From positions 28,907,177 through 28,971,176 of the forward strand of contig LS997562.1 of NCBI GenBank assembly GCA_000469685.2: a DNA stretch of 64,000 nt, read 5' to 3'. A model generated the notes under the pieces. That model was not told the DNA's origin. It made no database searches and was given only the letters and a program-made list of their open reading frames with translations. The number at the start of each line of letters is the position of its first letter. The stretch's first letter is position 1. Shown here in pieces: positions 10,745 to 19,989 of the stretch. This DNA is from Haemonchus contortus. Taxonomy: Eukaryota; Nematoda; Chromadorea; Rhabditida; Trichostrongylidae. The translations under genes and the position numbers were made by a program.

Positions 10745-13700
10745 GCTAAGTGAGCTCCTCAAAAAAAAAGGTTATGAGCTTCCAAAATTTGCTTGGAAAT
10801 AATTTCGGTTGAAGTGCGCAGCTGTCTGCACAACAGCGTGTGCTTCTGTTTGCCCAGCTAGTACGTTACCTGATCAGGTTGAGGTTGTTGCTTTACTCCA
10901 AGTCATCGTCCCAATTTTCGCAGAGAGTGCTAAAACACAATGGAATCTCTCATGAGCTTCCCTGATATTTACCCAAGTAAGCGCCTTATTTGAGACAATA
11001 CTTCCTGCGCATAATTTTTATAACTCCCTTCAAATTTCAAAGTTTAATTTCACACGAGAAAAATTGCCTTGAAATATGTTATATGTAGTTTTTGTAAAAA
11101 TGAAAAAACATTAATGGACCAACTGTCGTAAGAGTAAACATGGTACATAGCTATCGATCAAAATTTCGATCGATCATGGCAGATCAGAGGACAGTTGCTG
11201 CTGAACTATTGATTAGTTTCCCATTCATTGAATCATAAAACCATCACTTCCTCCTCACATATCATTAAAAAGTTGTAAAATTTACATGCAGGGACGTTCT
11301 GTCTCAAGTAGGTACGACGAGCATAAACGATGACTCAAATGAGGCGCTTACTTGAATGAATATCAGAAAAGGTTATGAAAGCATACATATAAAAAAAACA
11401 AGCAACTCTGCGAAAACTGCGACGACGGGACGTAAACCCACAAACTCCGCTCGGCAAGGGGGTCACTTTCTTTGCGAAAAGGAGGCCCTCCCTGTTGGGT
11501 GGAGAGCTGCTCACTTCAACTGAAGCTGTCTCCAAGCAAATTTCAAGAGCTCATAACGTTTTTAAGGAACTCATTAGTAGTTTCAGCATCCGAGCTGGTG
11601 CATAGTATTCTAAACTCTATCGATATATCCGGGTCTCCATTCGAAGTTCCATGGAGGCTTGAAAATTTCTTTGGTGATGGTTACGAGCCTTTGTAGAACA
11701 ACCTGTCGGTAACCTCTGTTTTTACATTTATAACTCCGGTAGCGTAAACATCTCTTTTCAAAGGTGTTAGCTTCTGCTTGTTAATCTGCTCGCAATCATC
11801 GATGCAAATGCAAAAGTAAGTGACTGAAGCCAGTGTTTGGTTTGGCAACTCATTCGACTTCCCTAAATGATTCGATCTGTCACAACATCGCCAGCTGTAA
11901 GACATCGAGGGTACTCATATCGTTGTAGCCATTCGGAAAGGGTTTATTGTACTCGTTCCCTACACGGGAGAAACAGATTTCCCCGCTTTTTCGTCAGTCA
12001 ATTTTCCTGGTGATCCTTCCCAGGAAACAGTCTGAAAATGCAGAGCTGATGGTGAAAGTGATTATGCTTGCAGATGGCGCTCTAAGATTAGGCTTCTACT
12101 GTAGCCTCTCTCTGAAGCCACTTAATCCTCTGCTTCGTTGGAATTCTTCGATTAATCATTTTTTAGATCACGCTTGATGAGACAGTGAAAAATGCCCTCT
12201 CGAGATTTGAAACGTGTGCTTAGTTAACGGAAATTAGCCTGTCCATCTGAAAAATTCTCTGCAGAAGCTGACATCAGCAAAGAAATCCCCAAGGAGAAAA
12301 GGCCTTTCGCAATCTCATTGCCATCACTGCTAAATCTTCGATCCTTAAAAGTCCAAGACAGTCTGCTAAACGGTGCAGAATCAATTTTGGAGGCCCACTG
12401 CACTGTTAGGAGCAGAACCATGGTGGAAAACCGAAACGAGGAAAAATGCAACGTATACCTTGGAATTGACTTCATTATCTAGTGTAAAATTTAATCGCTC
12501 CTTTCTTATCATGATGCAGAAGTAAGGTAAGCGAAACGTTGAGATGACGACGAACTCATTACCAAGGATTACCTCACCGCATTGAAGCTGTGCTTTTGCT
12601 CGTTCCCAGGGCGTTCTCTGATGTCCCCTTTGGCCAATTGTCCGCATAGGCACATACGACAATTGCTTCACTGCTTCAATTCCACTTCGTCACTCGAAAA
12701 ACATGGTCCTGGTGCCCAAAAAAAGGTGTGCCCGATCGGATGACAGCACTTAAGGAGGCGAAATTTCCCTTGTTCACAAGGTAAACGGAGTGGTTTTGAA
12801 TATATCTGAGAAGGACCCTCCTGGGAATGCTGATGAATTGAGTAAAAGAACATTCTGGAACCCGGCAAACTTCAGAACGCCTTCAGATTTTTTATACCTT
12901 TTATATTTTATACCTTTCACACGTTCTGTTTACTAAGCTACTACACTCTATTACTTTACCGTCTAGTCATAACAGCTTTATGAAAAGAATGGATTCTGAT
13001 GCATAGGACCTAAAGAAGCGATTGAGACTGTGCAATTGGGAAGATTAACGTGCGGTAAAAGCAGAGCGTTGAGAGAGGGTGAGTTGGATGGGGTCCAAAA
13101 TAGTATTACACTTGCATCAGTTGGCCAATTGTGGTGAACAAAGTGATGGTCGAAGGTTTTCCTGCACGACCGAGATGTATATTAATGCTTTACTATCTGT
13201 CACCAGTTGAGTCGGCTGCTGAGTTTGTGCGAGTATGCGGTTGCTGAATGGATGTGTTCGTGCAGTATTCAAGACTTCAAGCTTACAGGGATGAAAATGG
13301 GGAGAAAGAATGATGACATCGATAATGAGTGAGTATAATCAGGCATACACTCACTGATAAGGAATGATAAATAGGATCAGAAAGAAGTAGGTTCCCGGAA
13401 CTCTCCAAAGGCGGTTCTTGGTGCTCTCCTTAACAAGGGATGCCTGTTTGAGAAGTGTGCAGGAGAGACCAGCTTGCCACACTTTCTGAGTAAGTGGAGC
13501 AACTTAAAATGGTAACCAATGAAAATTGTGTGCACAGAGAAAGCTAAGAAAAGGTGGGTAGGGTAGCCAGGGGTGACCGACTCGTACTCCAAACGCCATC
13601 GGTTCAGAGACAGTGCTGCAAGTCATTCTGGTACAAAATACTGCATCCAAGTAGCTAGTTGTCTACGAAGATGGTCCGCAACAGTGGTGTGCGGGAAAGG

Positions 13701-13854
13701 TACACCAGTATTAGAATAGTCCAACGTCAAGACTCTTCCGTTCCGATTTCGTCGAGAAAGGCTCGGTAAGTTGCCATAAGGCCAACACAGGAATCTAATA
13801 ATGTAAAATAGCAAAGAGTAAGTAGTGGAGTTATTGTAGTGTTAGGCCTGGATT
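10745..13854. other. Intergenic, no gene recognised
   Basis: This 3-kb stretch contains the second member of the inverted repeat pair (11596-11662) and a short palindromic CGATC-rich patch near 11150-11175. It also has several open frames of 60-96 codons on both strands. None shows a recognised domain or coherent splice structure. Confidence 0.35.
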
Positions 13855-14107
13855 CTTAAATCTTCTCTAACCTGGGGGTTGCGCCCCTCATACGACTCCA
13901 TTTAGGGCGTATTCAATGGAGGTGTGGCCTATATGTACTATAAAGAGTTGAGATGGCCAGAAAGTTTACTAGTCAAGTTTTGTACCATCCCAGTCGAGTC
14001 CGGAACCAATTGAATGACCTTCGAGGGATGGAATGCTTGCCCAGGCACTGTGACCATGCATGTGAGATAGGAATGGTGCACTACTTGCCACTACGCCACT
14101 TCCGCCC
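13855..14107 (-). repeat. tRNA-derived SINE (family A), copy 5, diverged
   Basis: Diverged minus-strand family A copy ending just left of the LTR element. The head-side CACTACTTGCCACTACGCCAC block and the CCAATTGAATGACC body block are recognisable, but box B is eroded. Confidence 0.65.
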
Positions 14108-14219
14108 TTCATACATATAAACCTGCGTATGTACATGAATAAAACATGTGTATAGCCTCGATAAAACATATTTCCCAGAAGTATAAAAATTTCATGGAAT
14201 ACTCGTAAATTATGCCTAG

Positions 14220-14545
14220 TGTTGTGGACTCACAACTAGTCTACTTAATCACCTTACGTAATACTCATTATAAGTACCTCTTGATAAGGTGCCGAAAGCA
14301 TGACCTAGCGGCAACATAAGAGTGCTATCAAGTAGGTAACTTAAGCCCCGCTGTTGGCGCGGTGCGCCCTTTCATTCCCTATCTTAATCACACTTATACA
14401 GTAAATAACCGTACGGTATCTGGGCACCGCCCACATTTATGTGTATATAAGCCTGCAAATTCGTATATTATTGTCGGTTACCTTGCTCGTCGTAATAAAA
14501 CATATTACACGTGTACGGTACAAGTCCATTGGTCAGAATACCAAA
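14220..14545 (+). repeat. 5' LTR
   Basis: Begins TGTTGTGGACTCACAACTAG, a BEL-like start. It carries a TATA-like box at 14444-14451 and a polyadenylation signal AATAAA at 14494-14499, in the order U3-R-U5. The end (ACCAAA) was set by the last base shared with the 3' LTR; it is not the usual CA terminus. Confidence 0.9.
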
Positions 14546-14564
14546 TTGGTGCATCTGCCGTTGG
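14546..14564 (+). other. Probable primer-binding site
   Basis: The sequence immediately after the 5' LTR starts TTGGTGCATCTGCCG. The TGG at 14547 fits pairing with the CCA end of a host tRNA, but the tRNA cannot be named from sequence memory. Confidence 0.5.
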
Positions 14565-14574
14565 AACCAACCCC

Positions 14575-15260
14575 CTTCTGCGCTAGTTCTCCACAGTGAG
14601 AAACAGAAGGTTAATTACCAGCCTAACTCCGAACACTCCTCCCTGAGGAACACGGAAATAAGGCAATCACTTGCTTTCCACCTGCTGGAAACAAAATAAT
14701 AGCCAGATTCCTCCACAAATCCTCCCTGAGGAAACGGAATCGAGGCAAAAAGCATTCTACTCTCCCTGAGAAGTAGAAAAAAGTTTGTTTTCCACCAGCT
14801 GGAATCAAACTATTCGAACTTTCCTACTATTCCTCCCTGAGGAATAAGGAATTCTGAGAAAAATCGGCTGTGCTAGCTCTCCCTTGGAGAAACAGACGAT
14901 CTAACTAATCCTTTCCAACCCATTGGGAAGAATTATCAAAGTTCTCAACTATCCTTTCTGAGGAATTGAGAACCCAACAAACTTCTGTACATCTTCTTCA
15001 CAGTGAGAAGCAGAAGACAATTTTCTAAGCCTAATTCCTCTTCAATCCTCCCTGAGGAAACGGAATCAAGGCAAAAACTACTCTACTCTCCCTGAGAAGT
15101 AGAAGAAAAGTTTGTATTCCACCAGCTGGAATCAAACAATTTGGATTCTTCTGAAATTCCTCCCTGAGGAACAAGAAAGTCCGAAAAAAAATCGTCTGGG
15201 CTAGCTCTACCTCAGAGAAACAGACGATTTAACTAGTTCTTTCCCATCCACTGGGAAGAA
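14575..15260 (+). other. Array of 17 stem-loops in the retroelement leader
   Basis: Reading by eye gives 17 consecutive hairpins, roughly one per 40 bases. Most are two-tier: an outer stem of 5-10 bp, an internal loop, and an inner stem around a CCCTG, CCAGC or ACAGT loop. Examples are 14706-14741 (GATTCC/GGAATC outer), 14755-14778 (TTCTACT/AGTAGAA), 14821-14851 (inner ATTCCT/AGGAAT), 14941-14972 (GTTCTCAA/TTGAGAAC), 15110-15137 (GTTTG/CAAAC with TTCCA/TGGAA inside), and 15189-15230 (AATCGTCTG/CAGACGATT). Hairpins from 14982 repeat the order of those from 14575, so the array arose partly by duplication of a unit of about 300-400 bp. It lies upstream of the gag ATG and would be in the genomic RNA. 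Confidence 0.8.
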
Positions 15261-15395
15261 TCGACGAAACAAAGACCCGCGTGGCAGGAGCAACTCTACT
15301 GCGGAACCAACGAAAGCTTCAATAAGCCGTTGTAACGCACTGAAACCGCTAAAATCTCTGTTGACACTCAGAAACCAGTCACAAAACATCAGAAA

Positions 15396-16688
15396 ATGGC
15401 TGAAATTCAAGTGTTTAAAACAAAGATCACACACGCTTGCGTACTTATCAAGTCGAATGAACCACAGGTCAATAACTTGAGCCAAGCATTTGTGTTCCCC
15501 AATCAAATGGAGGAATGCAAGGAATACATCAAAGAGAGAACTTCGATGCTGAACTATTTGGAAAAGTCAATCAACTCAGCAAAGCAGTTCCACAACACGT
15601 GCGTCAAGGAAGCTATAGAGAACATCAGTGGAAGAGCAGAGCAGAAAGAACGTGAAAAGCTCATGCTAGATTTGAACAAACATCTGGAAAATGAATCGAA
15701 CATGCTGGAAGTCGCTGTCATACAGTGGCTGAATAAGATCGACTTTAGAAAAGACGAGTTGCTGCAACAAAGTGCACTGATGACTTCGTCTCAAGACAGC
15801 CACAACCAAACTGTAAATAACACCAGCTATCAAGAAAGGTCTACTGGTGCAACAACGCCTCAGGAACGCAACATTCGGGTACGACGCCCGCTACTTGAAG
15901 TCCCTACCTTCTCAGGAAATTATAGGGACTTCAGCACCTTTTGGTCAGTATTCGAGTCGCTCATTCACAGCGATGACGACTTGAGCGACCAAGAAAAATT
16001 CCTCTTCCTCAAACAAGCACTGAAAGGAAAAGCTGCTTTGTCAATTAGCAGCATCCCGGTAATGGGAGAGAAATACATTACCGCCATCAATATTCTCAAA
16101 AAACACTACGACCGATCTGCCAGCATCGCAGATATACTAATAAACGAAATCGAACGCCTTCCGCGAGCTCAAGGAAACCCAAGAAGTTGCCGCGAAACCC
16201 TCGAGGCTATCTCTTCGAGGGTCATACATCTGGAGCAGACAGGAACGTCAATGAACGCCGATCGAATGTGGAGACGTCTAATACTCTCGAAATTCACGGA
16301 ATCGATCTGCGGCACTATCATCAGAAAAGAAAGCGAGGCTGGAAACTCCTTCGATGTAACCGAGATTATTGAGTCTATCGACGAAATCATCACTCTTCAA
16401 GAGACAACCGAGCTGACAACAAGAACGTTCGGATTTGATCAAAGCATGCGAGGCAACAGCCGTTCACAGCAGGAAAGGTACTCAAACAACAAAACGATAC
16501 CTGGCCAGAGCATGAAAACGAGATGTCTTTGTGGAGAAACGCACCCTCCGCAACGGTGCGACAAATTCATCTCACCACAGGAGCGCAGAACCGAAGCCAG
16601 AAGACAAAGAGTATGTTGGAGATGTTTCAACAAAGGACACAATTCAAGACAATGTTTTTGTCGTCAGCGAATGTCCAAAATGTAACCA
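15396..16688 (+). CDS. gag: BEL/Pao Gag-like protein (first frame)
   Basis: A 429-codon frame starting at an ATG in good context (AAAATGGCTG), about 135 bases after the stem-loop array. Residues 1-130 are helical and charged, suggesting a coiled coil. Residues about 165-330 match the retrotransposon capsid-like DUF1759 pattern: a basic VRRPLLEVPTFSG start, then the FLFLKQALKGKAA and IERLPRA segments. Residues about 408-421 form a CX2CX4HX4C zinc knuckle (CWRCFNKGHNSRQC). The frame ends at TAA 16686-16688, just after the knuckle, while the second frame opens there in another phase. Gag would package element RNA in the cytoplasm. Confidence 0.8.
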
Positions 16689-18183
16689 AGATCACCATTC
16701 CTCACTCTGCACCTCCAATAGAAGCAGAGCGCAACCAGCAAACACACCGAATTTCACACAATATCCATCCTCATCTGCAATTTCTCAAGCAACTTCAAGA
16801 AGCATAACTCTGACAAATCATAGTACCTCGAGACAGTCGTCAAGATCGCACAACCAGCTACAAGAAAGCGGCCTAGTGCAAGCCTTCTCAACCACTGCTT
16901 CTGAGGTGAATGTGAAAACCGAGCGAAAGCAACCAGTCAGTGGACAACATATGCCACAAATGGTTTTAGCTCAAATTTTTGATGAGTGGCAGATGGATTA
17001 TCGAAATGTAACTCTGCTCTTAGACTCAGGTGCTCAACGTAGCTTCATCAAATCATCATTTGCAGCGTCACTTAGGCTGCCATCGCACAGTGCTACATTA
17101 TCCACTGCTGCCGAAAAGGGAAAGCTACGAAAAACATCACAATCTGATAAAATTCGGATTACATTAAAGAGCCATCGCGGCTCAAAAAAGCTAAAGCATA
17201 TACCAGTCTTCACCAAGGACAAATTAATAGCACCTACGAGAACTGCCAAGCTGTCGGAAGTAGATAGATGCTTCATAACAAAGAATAGAGTTCCAATTGC
17301 GCAGCGTAGTCTTAACCCAGCAAATGTATCTCCTGACATACTTATTGGACAGGACCTGCTGCACAGGATTCTCGACCACAATTCGGCAGCTATCCAACTA
17401 CCATCTGGATTGATGCTCACGCCCACTATTTTCGGCTACACAATCCCTGGAACTAGTACGGCACTTATGAGCGCGGCAATGATGCAACTTAGAGATGCAC
17501 AATGTAGTTCGCTGCTTGCGTCTGCTCCTGTTATTTCATCGAAAGGTGGCTCCAAGACGGAGCTAGATACCTCTAGAGCGGGAGCACCTCTTGCCAACAT
17601 CCGATATCCTATTCCTATCCGTCGATCTGCTGGAAAAGTACGTCTGAAGCAGGTCAGCAAAATTCCTCTAAAAGGAACACGACAACCAACAACCTTGCGA
17701 CCCCTCTCAGTATCGCAAGATGACCAGAGCGTCCTCTGGACTAAGAAGACCCACGACATGTTCTATGATTTATTGGATATCGTGGACGGCATCAAGAGAA
17801 AGCTAGATCGAATGGAGGACTGCTTCAGGCGAATCGATGAAAAGATGCATACACTGGACTTCAGGACACCGCAAGTGACTCAGACGGAAATGCTTCGACC
17901 AGACGAACCTCAGTACCCTACCGTCCCGACGGCACGATGTTGCGAAGTTTCAACAGAGAGAGTTGTTCAGCGACCAATCAATCGACTTATTCCTCTGGAA
18001 ATACACTCTTCCATGCATTCTTCACACGTCAAAGATAATGAATCTTCAACGTATGGAGCAAGAGTCACTACTTCAAGAAAACCGCTTTTATGGTCAAGGA
18101 AAAAAGCTGACAATCCCGTGAGACGTCAGCCAGTAGGAGCTGCGAAGAATCAAGCTTCTCTCAACACCAGCTTACCCAGCTAA
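16531..18183 (+). CDS. BEL/Pao second frame: zinc motif, aspartyl protease and a novel C-terminal region
   Basis: This frame overlaps the end of gag in the +1 phase. In register with the gag knuckle it begins at about 16660 with a second zinc-binding motif (CPKCNQDHHSSLC). A retroviral-type aspartyl protease (DUF1758-like) follows at about residues 147-310, with the catalytic LLLDSGAQRSFI block at 17018-17053. A typical BEL Pol would continue into reverse transcriptase. Here about 250 residues of unrelated sequence follow, rich in Ser, Arg and Thr, with a helical heptad-like segment (17731-17860). The frame stops at TAA 18181-18183, about 210 bp before the 3' LTR. The first usable ATG lies inside the gag overlap, so expression by frameshift is more likely. 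Confidence 0.75.
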   Translation: MEKRTLRNGATNSSHHRSAEPKPEDKEYVGDVSTKDTIQDNVFVVSECPKCNQDHHSSLCTSNRSRAQPANTPNFTQYPSSSAISQATSRSITLTNHSTSRQSSRSHNQLQESGLVQAFSTTASEVNVKTERKQPVSGQHMPQMVLAQIFDEWQMDYRNVTLLLDSGAQRSFIKSSFAASLRLPSHSATLSTAAEKGKLRKTSQSDKIRITLKSHRGSKKLKHIPVFTKDKLIAPTRTAKLSEVDRCFITKNRVPIAQRSLNPANVSPDILIGQDLLHRILDHNSAAIQLPSGLMLTPTIFGYTIPGTSTALMSAAMMQLRDAQCSSLLASAPVISSKGGSKTELDTSRAGAPLANIRYPIPIRRSAGKVRLKQVSKIPLKGTRQPTTLRPLSVSQDDQSVLWTKKTHDMFYDLLDIVDGIKRKLDRMEDCFRRIDEKMHTLDFRTPQVTQTEMLRPDEPQYPTVPTARCCEVSTERVVQRPINRLIPLEIHSSMHSSHVKDNESSTYGARVTTSRKPLLWSRKKADNPVRRQPVGAAKNQASLNTSLPS

Positions 18184-18393
18184 CGACGACATCTACATAC
18201 GAAAGATATTGGTAAATAGCGCTATTCTATTCATAGATAATGAAAATTGTACTGTAATATAGAACATTATTGTCGCTAATGCATTAATACTCGATTGTCT
18301 AATGTAGTACATGCATTGCTGCACTGTTAATTTTACGTACTTAATATTGTTGTTGAACAAATTCTAGCTACCGCTATTCTCGCCCCGCCCCTG
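18184..18393 (+). other. Element 3' untranslated segment; no purine-rich tract
   Basis: AT-rich sequence leading to the 3' LTR. The bases just before the LTR (18376-18393) read CGCCCCGCCCC-like and are pyrimidine-rich, not the polypurine tract expected for plus-strand priming. Confidence 0.5.
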
Positions 18394-18719
18394 TGTTGTG
18401 GACTCACAACTAGTCTACCTAATCACATTACGTAATACTCACTATTAGCACCTCTTGATAAGATGCCGAAAGCATGACCTAGCGGCAACATAAGAGTGCT
18501 ATCAAGTAGGTAACTTAAGCCACGCTGTTGGCGCGGTGCGCCCTTTCATTCCCTATCTTAATCACACTTATACAGTAAATAACCGTACGGTATCTGAGCA
18601 CCGCCCACATTTATGTGTATATAAGCCTGCAAATTCGTATATTATTGTCGGTTACCTTGCTCGTCGTAATAAAACATATTACACGTGTACGGTACAAGTC
18701 CATTGGTCAGAATACCAAA
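18394..18719 (+). repeat. 3' LTR
   Basis: Same length as the 5' LTR, 8 substitutions apart by hand count. TATA-like box at 18618-18625 and AATAAA at 18668-18673. The target duplication CCTAG follows immediately. Confidence 0.9.
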
Positions 18720-18724
18720 CCTAG

Positions 18725-19687
18725 GGAAATCACAAAAAGCTGACAATGTCTCGTGAGCCAAAATTGATTTATGAGCAGAAAGAACATATTTTTGGAAAAA
18801 GACAAAATGTCAACCCATAATTCAAGCGACAGACTTTAAAAAATCATTATAAAAAGGGGAGCGATCCATGAATCCATGTGAAAACACAGTTTCGGTAGTT
18901 GGGGCACTGAGGCCAAGGTGAGGTGAGGTGAGGGTTGAGACCAGAGTTGGGCTACAAGCCTGTTTGGGCTGTGTGAACTGATTTGGATTCTCGTCATCTT
19001 TGCTTTTCCCAGCCCTTACGAAGTCTTCTGACAAGTATGTATATGTCTTCGAATGGATCTGGTTCCGGGGCTGGGACTGTCATCCATTTTGGTCACTGGG
19101 TGCAAAACAGTTGGAGAGTTCGTAAGCGTCATGTTCACGATCGTTGTCTCGATGGTAGATTCACGATCTTGGAACCGAGGGAAAGAACAATCTTTCAGGG
19201 AGGCTCATGTTGCTGTAAGCTTGCATAGGGCGACATGAGATTGTCTGAGGCAGACCTTCCGATTTTCTAGCTGGAATGTTGTCATTTGTGAGTCCTGCGT
19301 GCCGGAGGAGGAATACAACCGAGCTATCAGAAATCTTGAAGTGCTTCCAAGGTGCTTTATGGTGAAGAACCTCAAGTTTAGTACCTCGATGATTCTGAAA
19401 GCCCAACTACGATCCATCGAAGTTCTCCGTGGTTGCTCGAGGCTGTTCGCGTTAGCTTCTGGACCGATTAGAGTTCAAAACGTGCAATCCATTAAAGTTC
19501 ATTATAGATAATTTCAATGAAAAAGAGTTCTCTCCAATGAAGAGAAATATGATGCCCTGACTCATCCTCCCAATAGTACACGTAATATTTCATTCTATGT
19601 TAACAAAAAGTGATTCAAAGGAGTTAGATCGAATAGTAGTTTCTTGGAACCTGTGTGAAAAAAATTAGAGATGGGATATGTCTAGGT
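18725..19687. other. Intergenic, no gene recognised
   Basis: Contains a short GGTGA-type tandem run at about 18916-18932. Open frames on both strands between 18980 and 19510 overlap without recognisable domains. I see no supported gene. Confidence 0.35.
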
Positions 19688-19982
19688 AGTAGGCGAGGTG
19701 TTGTACTGGCAAGTGGAGTTCTGTCACACACGCACGCTTTGCAGTTCGATTCCCGGATAGGTACTACCCCGAGCCAACCAAGTGTTTCATTTCTCAGCGA
19801 CCGGTGGGATGGTACCAAACTCGTCTGGGAAGATGAAAGCACTGATATGAACTGGGATACCTATTGCAAGCTATGTGTAGTATAGCCATATTCGCACTCA
19901 AAACGTCACTACGATTCTAAGCGGAAGTAGAATTCGGGCAGCAACACGAAAACGGAACTGATTAATCGGAAAACATTATCTT
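19688..19982 (+). repeat. tRNA-derived SINE (family A), copy 6
   Basis: Plus-strand copy with a readable head (GGCGAGGTGTTGTACTGGCAAG), box B-like GTTCGATTCCC and conserved body blocks (CAAACTCGTCTGGGAAGATG). The 3' tail is eroded, lacking the TTATCC run. Confidence 0.75.
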
Positions 19983-19989
19983 CCCCAGC

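Larger units (their letters stand above)
14220..18719 (+). mobile_element. BEL/Pao-type LTR retroelement, non-autonomous
   Basis: A 4.5-kb element bounded by two direct 326-bp LTRs (14220-14545 and 18394-18719). It is flanked by the 5-bp target duplication CCTAG (14215-14219 and 18720-18724). By hand count the LTRs differ at 8 of 326 positions with no indels, so the insertion is fairly young. Between them lie a primer-binding site, a 0.8-kb structured leader, a gag frame and a second frame with zinc-binding and aspartyl-protease regions. The gag and protease features match BEL/Pao (DUF1759 and DUF1758 types). No reverse transcriptase, RNase H or integrase coding region is present, so the element must depend on enzymes from elsewhere. 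Confidence 0.85.

Noticed and set aside
14575..15260. A CRISPR-like array
   Set aside because: Units vary in length and sequence, there are no constant direct repeats with unique spacers, and the setting is a eukaryotic LTR element.
17034..17759. Minus-strand open frames opposite the protease region (17034-17426 and 17436-17759)
   Set aside because: They are mirror frames of the plus-strand protein, which has recognisable domain motifs.
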